In this document: piece after piece, positions 52,508 through 61,613 of the stretch
How the letters are laid out: each line of letters begins with the position of its first letter
Numbering within the stretch: the first letter of the stretch is position 1
Source: Rhodospirillaceae bacterium UBA6219
GTDB taxonomy: Bacteria > Pseudomonadota > Alphaproteobacteria > Rhodospirillales > Magnetospirillaceae
Direction of reading: 5' to 3'
Assembly (NCBI GenBank): GCA_002435715.1
Contig: DISD01000046.1
Span: 47,588 to 111,587, forward strand
DNA length: 64,000 nt
Made by a program: the position numbers and the translations under genes
Notes under the pieces: generated by a model
Seen by the model: the letters and a program-made list of their open reading frames with translations, nothing else
Told to the model about the DNA's origin: nothing
Databases searched by the model: none

Positions 52508-53728
52508 TCAGGCGGCCATGGGACCGGCGATGATGCCGCGATCGTGCAGACGGCCGATTTCTTGATCGGGCATGCCCAACACTTCCGACAGCACCAGATC
52601 CGTATGTTCGCCCAGTACCGGGGCGGGCTTGATCTGGCTGCGCGGCACCTCCGAGAATCCCAGCGGCGTATGCGAGACCAGGATGTCGCCGACACCCGGC
52701 TGATGAATGCGTTGGAACATGGGGTTGTCCGCCGAACAGCGCGGGTCCTCGCTGACCAATTGCTTGAAGTCCTGGAACACCCCCCACAACACCCCGGAAC
52801 CGTCAAAGGCGGCGCGCACCTGATCCAGGCCACGGGCGGCGAACCACGGCGCCAGCACGGCGGCGATGGCGTCGCGGGCCAGATAACGACCGGTTTCGTC
52901 ACCCAGATCGACCCCCATCATCGGTCCGGCCATGGCCAATTGCTGGCCCAGCCCGGTGGCCTCGCACAAGGCCCGCCATTGGCGGTCGGAAATGGCGACC
53001 ACCATCACCCGCCGACCGTCGGCGGTGGGAAAATCGCGACCGAAAGCGCCATAGACGTCGTTGCCCAAGGGCGGGCGCGAACTGTCCTTGACCTGCGCCT
53101 CGGCCACGTAGCCCAGATTGGCCACGGTGGACAACATGACGTCGGCCAAGGACAGCGACACCTGTTGTCCCTGGCCGGTCAGGCGGCGATGACGTTCGGC
53201 CCCCAACAGGCCGACGGACAGATAAAGCCCGGCGGCCACGTCCCAGGCGGGCAGCGCATGGTTGACCGGTTCGCCGCCGCGCCCGGTGATCATGGGAAAG
53301 CCCCCTGAACAGTTCACCGTGTAATCAACAGCGGTCGAGCCATCGGGATTTCCGGTCAAGGTCAGCATGATCAGATCGGGGCGCTGGGCGGTCAGGGCGT
53401 CGTAGGACATCCACCCCCGGGCCGGCAGGTTGCTGAGCAGGATGCCGTCTTGCGCCCCGCCGCTGCCCACCACCAGTCGCTGGGCCAGTTCCTGGCCTTC
53501 CGGCCGCGACAGGTCAAGCCGCACCGAACGCTTGGCCTTGTTCAGCGACGTCCAGTAAAGGCTGGTGCCGCTGTCCGCCAACGGCCAACGGTGATAGTCG
53601 ATGCGTCCGCGCACATCGCTGATCTGGATGATGTCGGCGCCCATCTGCGCCAGGGTCACGCCCCCCAGCGGCGCGGCGATGAATGCCGAAACCTCGACCA
53701 CACGCAATCCACTCAAGACACCGGTCAC
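52508..53728 (-). CDS. mct: CaiB/BaiF CoA transferase, 2-methylfumaryl-CoA isomerase (Mct)-like
   Basis: A 406-residue class III CoA-transferase. The whole length resembles the mesaconyl-CoA C1-C4 CoA transferase of the Chloroflexus 3-hydroxypropionate bicycle as I remember it. Matching segments are GLRVVEVSAFIAAPLGGVTL, NLPARGWMSYDAL, VNHALPAWDVAAG (catalytic Asp163), GAFGRDFPTADGRRVMVV and DPRCSADNPMF. That enzyme moves CoA intramolecularly from C1 to C4 of mesaconyl-CoA. Being directly upstream of a methylsuccinyl-CoA-dehydrogenase-like gene strengthens the call. First gene of a four-gene minus-strand operon behind operator site C. Confidence 0.75.
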   Translation of the reverse strand: MTGVLSGLRVVEVSAFIAAPLGGVTLAQMGADIIQISDVRGRIDYHRWPLADSGTSLYWTSLNKAKRSVRLDLSRPEGQELAQRLVVGSGGAQDGILLSNLPARGWMSYDALTAQRPDLIMLTLTGNPDGSTAVDYTVNCSGGFPMITGRGGEPVNHALPAWDVAAGLYLSVGLLGAERHRRLTGQGQQVSLSLADVMLSTVANLGYVAEAQVKDSSRPPLGNDVYGAFGRDFPTADGRRVMVVAISDRQWRALCEATGLGQQLAMAGPMMGVDLGDETGRYLARDAIAAVLAPWFAARGLDQVRAAFDGSGVLWGVFQDFKQLVSEDPRCSADNPMFQRIHQPGVGDILVSHTPLGFSEVPRSQIKPAPVLGEHTDLVLSEVLGMPDQEIGRLHDRGIIAGPMAA

Positions 53729-53828
53729 GGTCTGATCCTCCCAAGCCTGATGCGACCCTGATGGGCTGACGCTTGCCCAGGATACTAACCACCGGAAAGG
53801 CCCCAGATCAAGATAAAGCGAAAATGAT

Positions 53829-53843
53829 TACCGCCTAGCGAAA
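53829..53843. promoter_or_regulatory. IclR-type operator, site C (TACCGCCTAGCGAAA)
   Basis: Matches the consensus at most positions. It lies in the 222-base AT-rich divergent region between the mct-like and racemase genes (53729-53950), able to serve both. Confidence 0.5.
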
Positions 53844-53950
53844 CTTATATATTGATTTTAACCGCTATGCAGAACAATAACAGTCATAACCATACAGACG
53901 CTCCCGACACGCGGGCGAAAATGTCATAAGATCGGAAGGAAGGAATTGTC

Positions 53951-55132
53951 ATGACCTCGTTGCCCTTGGCCGGAATCACCATCCTCGACCTTTCCCGCCT
54001 GCTGCCCGGCCCCATGTGCAGCCAGCACCTGGCCGACATGGGGGCCGACGTTATCAAGGTCGAAGACCCGGGTATCGGCGACTATGCCCGCTGGTCCGGC
54101 AAACCCCAGGCGGTCAACTCGCCGTTCTTCCTGGCGCTCAATCGCAACAAACGCTCGGTGTGCCTGGATCTTAAAAAGCCGGAAGCGGTGGAATTGCTGA
54201 AGCAGCTGGTGGCCAAGGCCGACATCGTGCTGGAAAGTTTCCGCCCCGGCGTCACCGCCCGTCTGGGCTGCGATTACGAAACCCTGAAGGCGATCAATCC
54301 ACGCCTGGTCTATTGCAGCGTCACCGGATACGGCCAGACCGGGCCGCTTAGCACCCTGGGCGGGCATGACATCAACTTCATCGCCGAGGCGGGCATCTCG
54401 GACCAGAACGGTCCGGCCGACGGCCCGCCCATGCTGAGCAATTTCCAGATCGCCGATCTGGCCGGCGGGGCACTCAGCGCCGCCATGGGCATCCTGGCCG
54501 CTTTGTTCGACGCCCAACGCAGCGGACAGGGACGGCATGTGGACGTGTCGATGACCGATTGCGCCATGGCCCATTCGCTGTTCCCGCTGGTGGCCAAGAC
54601 CCGGACCGGCCAAGCGGCGCCGCGCGGCACAGACCGGCTGACCGGCGGCACCGCGGCTTATGGTTATTACCGCACCGCCGACGACCGTTTCCTGGCGGTC
54701 GGCGCCCTGGAACCGCAATTCTGGCAACGTCTGTGCGTCGATGTCATCGACCGCCCCGATCTGGTCAAGCCGTCCCCCGATCAAGCCGTGCAATTGGGGG
54801 AAATCCTGGCCGACATCTTCGCCGCCCGGCCCTTGGCCGAGTGGCGGCAGCGTCTGGCAGGCGTCGATTGCTGCGTCAACCCGGTACTGACCCCCGACGA
54901 AGCCATGGACAGCCCGCATGTCCGGGAACGGCAATTGGTGATACGCCACCCCCACCCGGTCGAGGGCGAGGTGCTGCAATACGCCTTTCCCATCAAGATG
55001 ACCGATTTCGATTTCGCCATCCGCCGTCCGGCACCGATGCTGGGCGAACACACGGCCGAAATTCTGGGCCTGTCGCCGGAACGGGCGGAAGAACTGGCCC
55101 GCTGCGGGATCACCGCCATCGTCAAAAACTAG
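53951..55132 (+). CDS. Alpha-methylacyl-CoA racemase-like CaiB/BaiF protein
   Basis: A 393-residue class III CoA-transferase fold. Residues typical of alpha-methylacyl-CoA racemase are present: GHDINFIAEAG (His139, the general base), FQIADLAGGALSAAMGILAAL (Asp169), GYYRTADDRFLAVGALEPQFW, and VNPVLTPDEAMDSPHVRER. Racemases interconvert 2R- and 2S-methylacyl-CoA so that S-specific dehydrogenases can act, a step needed to degrade methyl-branched acids. The ATG follows AAGGAAGGA. It ends four bases into the convergent metallo-hydrolase gene (CTAG overlap). Confidence 0.8.
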   Translation: MTSLPLAGITILDLSRLLPGPMCSQHLADMGADVIKVEDPGIGDYARWSGKPQAVNSPFFLALNRNKRSVCLDLKKPEAVELLKQLVAKADIVLESFRPGVTARLGCDYETLKAINPRLVYCSVTGYGQTGPLSTLGGHDINFIAEAGISDQNGPADGPPMLSNFQIADLAGGALSAAMGILAALFDAQRSGQGRHVDVSMTDCAMAHSLFPLVAKTRTGQAAPRGTDRLTGGTAAYGYYRTADDRFLAVGALEPQFWQRLCVDVIDRPDLVKPSPDQAVQLGEILADIFAARPLAEWRQRLAGVDCCVNPVLTPDEAMDSPHVRERQLVIRHPHPVEGEVLQYAFPIKMTDFDFAIRRPAPMLGEHTAEILGLSPERAEELARCGITAIVKN

Positions 55133-56163
55133 ACAGCGCGATAACGCACGGTTCCGTCTTGCCCCTCGACCGGGGCAAGACGGCCCAGGCTCAGCAGATG
55201 GTTGACATGGGCCTGGGTTTCCCGCAGGGCCAAGGCCAGGAAACCGGCCTCGAGCTGCCGACGGAACAACAGCGGCAGCATGTCGAAGCAAGAACGCGGC
55301 TCGATCACGCAGGCCGCCAGCAGGGCCTGACAGCGCCGGTCATGATGGGCCACCAATTGATCGATCCGCTGATGCAGACCGACAAACGGCATGTTGTGCG
55401 ACGGCAGCACCAACACGTCCGCGGGAATTTCCCGGCGCATGAGTTCCAGGGAACGCAGGAACCGGCCCAACGCGTCGGCATGCGGGTCCATGACCATCAC
55501 CCCCACATGGGCCGAGATCAGCGGCAACACCTGGTCCGACGTGAAAAAGACATTGGCTGACGGACACCAAGCCGCCACCAGATCCAGGGCATGGCCGCCG
55601 CACAGGAAGATACGCCAGTGCCGCCCGCCCAGAACCACGTCCTGACCGTGCACCAATCCGTCGAATTCCGCCGGCATCGGCCCGTGTCGGCGGCGTCCGT
55701 TGGCCATGTAGTCAAGCAGGCCGGCAAGCCCGTCGCCCCCCAATCCTTGACGGCGGTGAAAAGCTTCCGCCGCCGCCACCGAAGCGCAATCGGGGGGGCG
55801 ATCCAATCCCCGGCACTGCAGGAACTCGCTGGCGGCCATCAGCACGGGCGCCCCATGACGCAGGCTCAACCAACCGGCCAATCCGGCATGATCGGCATGC
55901 CAATGGCTGACCAGCAAACGGGTAATCGGTCTGCCGCCCAATCCGTCGCGCTCGACCCGCGACCATAATTCCTTGGTGACGTCGTCGTGGACACCGCAAT
56001 CGAACATTGTCCACCCGCCATCGGGTTCGGCCAGACAATAAAGGTTGATATGGCCGGGCGGAAACGGCAGCGGCATCCGCAGCCAGAACATGCCCGCCCC
56101 CACCTCCTGCAGGCAGCCATCGGCGGGGGGCTCGGCGAAGGGATAAAGGAAGCTTTCCTCCAT
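55129..56163 (-). CDS. Metallo-beta-lactamase-fold hydrolase
   Basis: A 344-residue protein with the metal-binding motif LLVSHWHADHAGLAGW, a downstream histidine in FLCGGHALDLVAAW, Asp in FFTSDQVLP and His in LPSHNMPFVG: all ligands for a two-metal site. The hydrolysed bond is unknown. A thioesterase- or lactonase-type activity would fit a CoA pathway but is a guess. It lies five bases downstream of the enoyl-CoA hydratase gene. The ATG (MEESFLYPF) was chosen over a GTG 12 bases upstream. Confidence 0.75.
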   Translation of the reverse strand: MEESFLYPFAEPPADGCLQEVGAGMFWLRMPLPFPPGHINLYCLAEPDGGWTMFDCGVHDDVTKELWSRVERDGLGGRPITRLLVSHWHADHAGLAGWLSLRHGAPVLMAASEFLQCRGLDRPPDCASVAAAEAFHRRQGLGGDGLAGLLDYMANGRRRHGPMPAEFDGLVHGQDVVLGGRHWRIFLCGGHALDLVAAWCPSANVFFTSDQVLPLISAHVGVMVMDPHADALGRFLRSLELMRREIPADVLVLPSHNMPFVGLHQRIDQLVAHHDRRCQALLAACVIEPRSCFDMLPLLFRRQLEAGFLALALRETQAHVNHLLSLGRLAPVEGQDGTVRYRAV

Positions 56164-56168
56164 CCCGA

Positions 56169-56972
56169 TCAACACCCTTCGAAACGGGGCTTCCGCTTGG
56201 CCAAAAAGGCGGTGCGGCCTTCCTCGAAATCCTTGGTGGTGAACAGCAGGGATTGCGAATCGGCTTCGGCCTTCAGCATGGTGTCCAGACTGGCGGGCAT
56301 GCGGGCCAGCATGGATTTGGTGATGCCCAGGGCCAAGGGCGCCACCTCGGTCAGCCGTGCCGCCAAGGCGCGGGCCTCGGCCAAGGCTTGTCCCGGTTCG
56401 CTGACCTGCTCGACCAATCCCCAGGACTGGGCCGTCTCGGCGTCGAAGGGGTCGCCGACCATCATGACATGCTTGGCCCGGCCCATGCCCATGCGCAGCG
56501 GCAGCACATAAGCGGCCCCCAAATCGGGCGCCAGACCGATCCGGTTGAAGGTACAGGAAAAACGGGCGTCACGGGCGGCGACCACCAGATCGCAGGCGGC
56601 CGCCAGGGTCAGGCCGGCACCGGCGGCCCAGCCCTCGACGGCGGCGATCACCGGCTTTTCGCCTTCCAGGATCAGCTTCATCAGGCCATGGACCCGCTGC
56701 AGCCGGACACGGCCACGCGTGCTGTCCAAGCCTTCCATGGACGAGATGTCGCCGCCGGAACAAAAGCAGCCTTCGGCGCCGGTCAGCACGATGACCCGAC
56801 ACTCGGGCGATTCCATGGCTTCGGTCAGGCATTCCAACAAACGGGCCCGTACCGGCAAGGACAAGGCGTTGCGACGGGCCACGTAGTCGATGGTGACCAC
56901 GGCGATTCCGTCCTGCATGCTGAGCGTGGCACCCTCACGGCGAGGGGCGGCGTCTTCCTGGGGAGAACTCAT
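56169..56972 (-). CDS. Enoyl-CoA hydratase/isomerase family protein
   Basis: A 267-residue crotonase: IAVVTIDYVARRNALSLPVRA, oxyanion loop CFCSGGDISSMEG, and AAVEGWAAGAGLTLAAACDLVV. The usual second catalytic Glu region reads LAPDLGAAYVLPLRMG, with Asp in the place seen in PaaG/isomerase-type crotonases (IPDxGGTW). One classical hydratase glutamate is missing, so double-bond isomerisation is as likely as hydration. It begins 17 bases from operator site D and is followed by the metallo-hydrolase. Confidence 0.85.
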   Translation of the reverse strand: MSSPQEDAAPRREGATLSMQDGIAVVTIDYVARRNALSLPVRARLLECLTEAMESPECRVIVLTGAEGCFCSGGDISSMEGLDSTRGRVRLQRVHGLMKLILEGEKPVIAAVEGWAAGAGLTLAAACDLVVAARDARFSCTFNRIGLAPDLGAAYVLPLRMGMGRAKHVMMVGDPFDAETAQSWGLVEQVSEPGQALAEARALAARLTEVAPLALGITKSMLARMPASLDTMLKAEADSQSLLFTTKDFEEGRTAFLAKRKPRFEGC

Positions 56973-56989
56973 CGTTTCACTCCGTTGCG

Positions 56990-57004
56990 TTCCGCATAGC
57001 GGAA
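56990..57004. promoter_or_regulatory. IclR-type operator, site D (TTCCGCATAGCGGAA)
   Basis: The best copy: perfect six-base arms TTCCGC and GCGGAA around ATA. It is in the 163-base divergent region between the hydratase and acyl-CoA ligase genes, which also holds AT-rich promoter-like sequence (TATACATGGTATG, 57031-57043). Confidence 0.7.
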
Positions 57005-57135
57005 TCTTTTTTTGATGTACGGTTTTGTTATACATGGTATGAACCTTCTCATCATAGTGAAAATTCGCCCGCACCGTCCTGCCTCGGCGCGATCCTCGCC
57101 TGCGGAGTGCATGACAGAGAGGCCGGATCAAGGGA

Positions 57136-58707
57136 GTGTCCAAAACCGTCATGTCGATCTTGTCCCAAATCCAGGCCGCCATGCCGGCCCGCATCAGTGA
57201 CCTGCCTTTGCGTTGGGCGGAACAAAGCCCGGACCGCGTCGCCCTGGAAACCGACACCCGCACGGTCACCTGGGCCGAGATGGCGGCCGCCATCGACCGC
57301 ATGGCGACCTTGTTGAAGGACCAGGGGATCCGCCCTGGCGACCGGGTGATGGTGATCAACGAAAACGGTATCGCCGCCGCCATCCTGGTGTTCGCCATCA
57401 GCCGGCTGGACGCCTGGGCCTCCATGCTGAACGCCCGCATGTCGGCCCGTGAAATCACCACCATGCGTGACTTCGCCGGGGCTCGGCGGGTCATCTACAC
57501 CACCGGCGACAGCCCCGCCGCCGCGGCCCATGCGACGGCGGTGGGGGCCAGCAGCCACCACGACCCGATCCTGGGCGACATCGCCATCGGTCCGTTGGAC
57601 GAGACCTGCACCCCCGAGCCGGTCTTCGCCGAAGGCAACCGCCAGATCGCCACCCTGACCTTCACCTCGGGCACCACCGGCCATCCCAAGGCGGTGATGC
57701 TGGCCCATCATGCGGTGATGTTCACCGGCGCCAGCCAGTGCTACAGCCGCAAGATCACCCAGGCCGACCGCCTTTACGTGGTGGCGCCGCTCAGCCATTC
57801 CATCGGTCTGTCCAGCAATCTGCTGGCCGCCGCCTGGTCGGGAGCCACCGCCATCCTGCCGTCGCGTTTCGATCCGGCGCATCTGGCCAAGGCCCTGCAG
57901 GACGACAAGGTCACCTTCCTGGTGGCGGTGCCCCAGGTCTATGGCCGCTTGCTGGATTATGCCGACGAACACGGCCTGTCGCTGTCCAACAAGGCGTTGC
58001 GGGTCACCGGATGCGGCGGCGCGCCCCTGGACGCCACCTTGAAGAAGCGGGTCACCGGCACGTTCGGCCTGCCCTTCGGCAACGGTTATGGCGCCACCGA
58101 AATGGTGCCGATCACCCGCGTTCCCGACGGCGTCGAAGCCGAGGACAACATCATCGGCGAAGCCCAGCCCGGGGTGGAAATCCGCATCGTCGCCACTGAC
58201 GGCACCGACGTGCCCGAAGGTCAGGTGGGCGAGTTGTGGGCGCGCGGCCCGTCGTTGATGGCCGGCTATTACCACGACGACATCGCCACCGCCGACGTCA
58301 TGCGTGACGGCGGCTGGCTGGCTACCGGCGATCTGGCGCAACGCGACCCCGATGGCAATTACCGCATCGTCGGCCGCATCAAGGAAGTGATCATCCGTTC
58401 CGGTTTCAACGTCTATCCCACCGAAGTCGAAGGCGTTTTGAACACCCATCCGGCCATTGCCGCGTCCGCGGTGGTCGGCCGCACCGTCGAAGGCAACGAG
58501 GAAGTGGTGGCCTATGTGCAATTGCTGCCCGGTCGCGACGCGCAGATTTCGGAACTGCACGGCTTTTTGCGCGACAACCTGGCGGCCTACAAGGTCCCCA
58601 GCGAGATCATCATCTTGCAATTGCCCATCGGTCCCACCGGCAAGATCCTGAAAAGCGCCCTGAAGCGCGACGCCCAGGCCATGGCCCGGGGCGGCACTCT
58701 GGCATGA
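57136..58707 (+). CDS. Acyl-CoA synthetase (AMP-forming)
   Basis: Up to 523 residues of the ANL superfamily: TLTFTSGTTGHPKAVML (phosphate loop), NGYGATEMVP, GGWLATGDLAQRDPDGNY, GRIKEVIIRSGFNVYPTEVE (hinge) and the catalytic lysine in PTGKILKSALKR. It activates a carboxylic acid to its CoA ester, presumably the entry step for the imported acid. The start is uncertain: GTG at 57136 or ATG at 57151. The permease gene overlaps its stop as ATGA, so uptake and activation are coupled. Confidence 0.9.
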   Translation: MSKTVMSILSQIQAAMPARISDLPLRWAEQSPDRVALETDTRTVTWAEMAAAIDRMATLLKDQGIRPGDRVMVINENGIAAAILVFAISRLDAWASMLNARMSAREITTMRDFAGARRVIYTTGDSPAAAAHATAVGASSHHDPILGDIAIGPLDETCTPEPVFAEGNRQIATLTFTSGTTGHPKAVMLAHHAVMFTGASQCYSRKITQADRLYVVAPLSHSIGLSSNLLAAAWSGATAILPSRFDPAHLAKALQDDKVTFLVAVPQVYGRLLDYADEHGLSLSNKALRVTGCGGAPLDATLKKRVTGTFGLPFGNGYGATEMVPITRVPDGVEAEDNIIGEAQPGVEIRIVATDGTDVPEGQVGELWARGPSLMAGYYHDDIATADVMRDGGWLATGDLAQRDPDGNYRIVGRIKEVIIRSGFNVYPTEVEGVLNTHPAIAASAVVGRTVEGNEEVVAYVQLLPGRDAQISELHGFLRDNLAAYKVPSEIIILQLPIGPTGKILKSALKRDAQAMARGGTLA

Positions 58708-60119
58708 CCGTTTCCGGTGACGCCAAACCCCACAAGGCCTTCGGCCTTTTGGCCGTTGCCGGCAGCGTCGCGTGTTCGGTCGGAACCTTGGTGGCAGGTT
58801 TCGGCCATTCCTGGGGCCAAGTCGTGGCGGCGGGCGGTTTCGTGCTGTTCGCCGCCATCGAACAGCCCCGCCTGAACCGAACCGCCCGGGTATATTGCCT
58901 GATCGCCTTGGCGGCGTTGGTTCTGTCGGTGATCCGCCGGGGCGAGATCGGCCCCGGCTTGATCCACGCCCTGGCCGACGGCGCCCTGTTCGCCGCCATC
59001 TTCGCCTCGGTCGGATTGCTGGCGGCGGCATCCCGTCATTCCACCTTGGTGCAACGCTGCGGCCAGGCGCTGATCCGTCAGCCCCCCAGCCGTCGCTATG
59101 CGGCGCTGACCGCCGGGGGACATTTGCTGTCCATCCTTCTGAGCTTTGGTGCCCTGCCCTTGCTGGCCACCATGATCGGCCAAGCCAATTCCCTGCACGA
59201 AGCCGGCGGTGACGAACGCATCCAGCGCGTGCGCTCGCAACGCATGCTGCTGGCCCTGCTGCGATCGTTCTGCGCCATCTTGCTGTGGTCGCCGCTTTCG
59301 GTGGCCGTGCTGATGGTGCTGGGCACCATTCCCGGACTGGGATGGCGGGACATCGGCGTGTTCGGCATCATCGAGGCGGCCATTCTGCTGGCCTTGGGGG
59401 CGCTGGTGGACCGGGCGTCCTTTGCCCGGCGGACGGTCCCGACCGCCGGCGACACCGCCATCCCCTGGCGTGACGCGCTGATCCTGGCCGGCATCGCCGC
59501 AAGCGTCTTCGCCACCGCCAGCCTGATCCATCACGGGACCCAGGTGCCCTTGACCATCGGAATCATCGCCGGTGTGCCGCTGGTCGCCCTGGGGTGGCTG
59601 ATGGCCCAGGTCCGCCCCTCGGCGTGGATCGACCACGGCTTGATGGTCATCGGCCCCTATCTGCGTCACGGACTGACCGCTCAGCGCACCGAAGTGGCGG
59701 TGGTCGGGGCGGCTGCCGCCATCGGCGCGGTGATGCTGGACCTGCTGCCCGCCCATGCCATCGACGGCGCCGCGTCGCATCTGGCCTTGCCGCCCTGGTT
59801 GGCGGTGGGGGTCATCGTCTGGGTGATCGTCGGCTTGGGACAGGTGGGATTGAATCCGGTGCTGACGGTGGCCATGTTGGCCCCCGGTCTGGCCCAGGGA
59901 TTTCCCGACATCCATCGGCCGGTCCTGGCCTTGGCGCTGGTCACCGGTTGGTCCATCAGCCTGCAATCGTCGCCGTTCACCGCCGGAATTCTGATGTTGT
60001 CGCAATATGCCCAGGTGCCGCCGGCCACCTTCGGCCGCGTCTGGAATGGACGTTATGTCCTGGCGGCCCTGTGCGTCGCCTCGTTGTTCCTGGGCGTCTT
60101 GCAGATGGCGTGGGGGTGA
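58704..60119 (+). CDS. Multi-spanning permease (about 12 helices), family uncertain
   Basis: A 471-residue hydrophobic protein with roughly twelve membrane segments and an internal two-half look: LLSILLSFGALPLLATMIG in the first half, and GLGQVGLNPVLTVAMLAPGL with SLQSSPFTAGILMLSQYA in the second. These loop motifs recall ion-transporter-superfamily carriers (ArsB/NhaD/DASS-like), which include dicarboxylate transporters. I cannot assign a family firmly. Coupling to the acyl-CoA ligase by ATGA suggests it imports the ligase substrate. Confidence 0.65.
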   Translation: MTVSGDAKPHKAFGLLAVAGSVACSVGTLVAGFGHSWGQVVAAGGFVLFAAIEQPRLNRTARVYCLIALAALVLSVIRRGEIGPGLIHALADGALFAAIFASVGLLAAASRHSTLVQRCGQALIRQPPSRRYAALTAGGHLLSILLSFGALPLLATMIGQANSLHEAGGDERIQRVRSQRMLLALLRSFCAILLWSPLSVAVLMVLGTIPGLGWRDIGVFGIIEAAILLALGALVDRASFARRTVPTAGDTAIPWRDALILAGIAASVFATASLIHHGTQVPLTIGIIAGVPLVALGWLMAQVRPSAWIDHGLMVIGPYLRHGLTAQRTEVAVVGAAAAIGAVMLDLLPAHAIDGAASHLALPPWLAVGVIVWVIVGLGQVGLNPVLTVAMLAPGLAQGFPDIHRPVLALALVTGWSISLQSSPFTAGILMLSQYAQVPPATFGRVWNGRYVLAALCVASLFLGVLQMAWG

Positions 60120-60153
60120 CGGGCGCTTTTGGCCCCCGCCTCCCCTTCCACCA

Positions 60154-61359
60154 TCACAGCCGTTCGATAATCGCCGCCGATCCCATGCCGCCGGCCACGC
60201 ACAAGGTGGCCAGGCCGGTGGACAGATCGCGGCGTTCCAATTCGTCCAGCACCGTACCCAGCATCATCGCCCCGGTCGCCCCCAGCGGATGCCCCATGGC
60301 GATGGCGCCGCCATTGACGTTGACCTTGTCCAAGCCCACCCCCAGCTCCTCGGCGGTGTACAGAACCACGGCGGCGAAGGCTTCGTTGATTTCGAACAGA
60401 TCGATGTCGGAAACCGCCATGCCGGCGCGGGCCAGGGCCCGGCGCGCCGCCGGCACGGTGCCGGTCAACATGATGGTCGGTTCGGAACCGACCGCCGCCC
60501 AGGATCGGATGCGCGCGCGGGGCTTCATCCCCAGGGCCTTGCCCATTTCGGCGTTGCCCAGCAACATGGCGGCGGCGCCGTCGACGATACCGCTGGAATT
60601 GGCCGCCGTATGCACGTGGTTGACGCTGGCGACTTGCGGATAACGCATGATCGCCCGCTCGTCGAAGCCTTGCTCGCGGCCCGGCTTGGCAAAGGACGCG
60701 TCCAGCTTGCCCAAGGATTCCAAGGTGACTCCGGCGCGCGGGTGCTCGTCGCGGTCCAGCAGCAGGTTGCCGTTGATGTCATGGATGGGCAAAAGCGATT
60801 TGGCGAACCGTCCCTCAGCCTGGGCCTGCGCCGTGCGACGCTGGCTTTCCACCGCCACCGCGTCCACGTCCGTGCGGCTGTAGCCGCGCAAGGTGGCCAG
60901 AACGTCGGCGCTGATGCCCTGGGGCACGTACAAGTTCTGAAAGGTCTCACGCGGGTCGGACACCCACGCCCCTTGGTCGGCACCCATGGCCACCCGCGAC
61001 ATGCTTTCCAGGCCGCCACCGATGGTCAAACCCGCCTGGCCGGAAGCCACCTGCGCCGCCGCCATGGCCACCCCTTCCAAGCCCGAACCGCAAAAACGGT
61101 TCAGTTGCACGCCGGGCACGCCTTGATCATAGCCGGCGGCCAGAACCGAGGCCCGGGTGACGTCGCCGCCCTGCTCGCCGAACGGGACCACGCAGCCGAA
61201 AATGACGTCTTCGACCAGTTTGGTGTCGAACCCGCCACGTTGCTGCAGGCCGGCCAGGACGGCCGCCCCCAATCGAATGGGGGTCAGGTGCTGTAGCTTG
61301 CCGCCGCGCATCTTGCCGCGCGGAGAGCGAACGCTGTCGTAAACAAAAACCTCGGCCAT
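60154..61359 (-). CDS. Thiolase (acetyl-CoA acyltransferase)
   Basis: A 401-residue thiolase with nucleophile Cys in NRFCGSGLEGVAMA (about Cys90), INEAFAAV, GGAIAMGHPLGATGAMML (His) and the second cysteine in LCVAGGMGSA. It cleaves 3-oxoacyl-CoA to acetyl-CoA (or propionyl-CoA from 2-methyl substrates) and a shortened acyl-CoA. GGAGGAG lies eight bases from the ATG at 61359 but touches the ATG at 61365, so the second is the better start. Confidence 0.92.
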   Translation of the reverse strand: MAEVFVYDSVRSPRGKMRGGKLQHLTPIRLGAAVLAGLQQRGGFDTKLVEDVIFGCVVPFGEQGGDVTRASVLAAGYDQGVPGVQLNRFCGSGLEGVAMAAAQVASGQAGLTIGGGLESMSRVAMGADQGAWVSDPRETFQNLYVPQGISADVLATLRGYSRTDVDAVAVESQRRTAQAQAEGRFAKSLLPIHDINGNLLLDRDEHPRAGVTLESLGKLDASFAKPGREQGFDERAIMRYPQVASVNHVHTAANSSGIVDGAAAMLLGNAEMGKALGMKPRARIRSWAAVGSEPTIMLTGTVPAARRALARAGMAVSDIDLFEINEAFAAVVLYTAEELGVGLDKVNVNGGAIAMGHPLGATGAMMLGTVLDELERRDLSTGLATLCVAGGMGSAAIIERL

Positions 61360-61407
61360 CGACATTCTCCTCCCGGCCCCGGAACAGGGCCACGTTCATC
61401 ACAACGG

Positions 61408-61422
61408 TTCCGCAGGGCAGAA
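61408..61422. promoter_or_regulatory. Weak IclR-type operator, site F (TTCCGCAGGGCAGAA)
   Basis: The left half is a perfect TTCCGC; the right half is GCAGAA instead of GCGGAA. It is about 50 bases upstream of the thiolase gene. Confidence 0.4.
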
Positions 61423-61522
61423 TTATCCGCGATACAGGCCCGCATAATGGGCCGCACAGCTCACCATGCGGGACATTGATGTACCAATAATAGGCACGAT
61501 TAACAGTTTTTGCAAAATTCTG

Positions 61523-61537
61523 TTTTGCCTAGCGGTA
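61523..61537. promoter_or_regulatory. IclR-type operator, site E (TTTTGCCTAGCGGTA)
   Basis: It shares the central GCCTAGCGG with sites A and C, 77 bases upstream of the fadJ-like gene, in AT-rich sequence. The 254-base interval 61360-61613 holds the divergent thiolase and fadJ-like promoters and sites E and F, and no gene. Confidence 0.5.
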
Positions 61538-61613
61538 CTGTTTATGCAAATATCCCACATCATTCAAGCGCAACAGGGCGCCAATCAACGACAATGAAGG
61601 AAGGATTGCGTCG

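Noticed and set aside
57052..57135. Leader ORF before the acyl-CoA ligase
   Set aside because: Short frames here have no ribosome-binding site or composition signal; the region is better explained as promoter and operator DNA.
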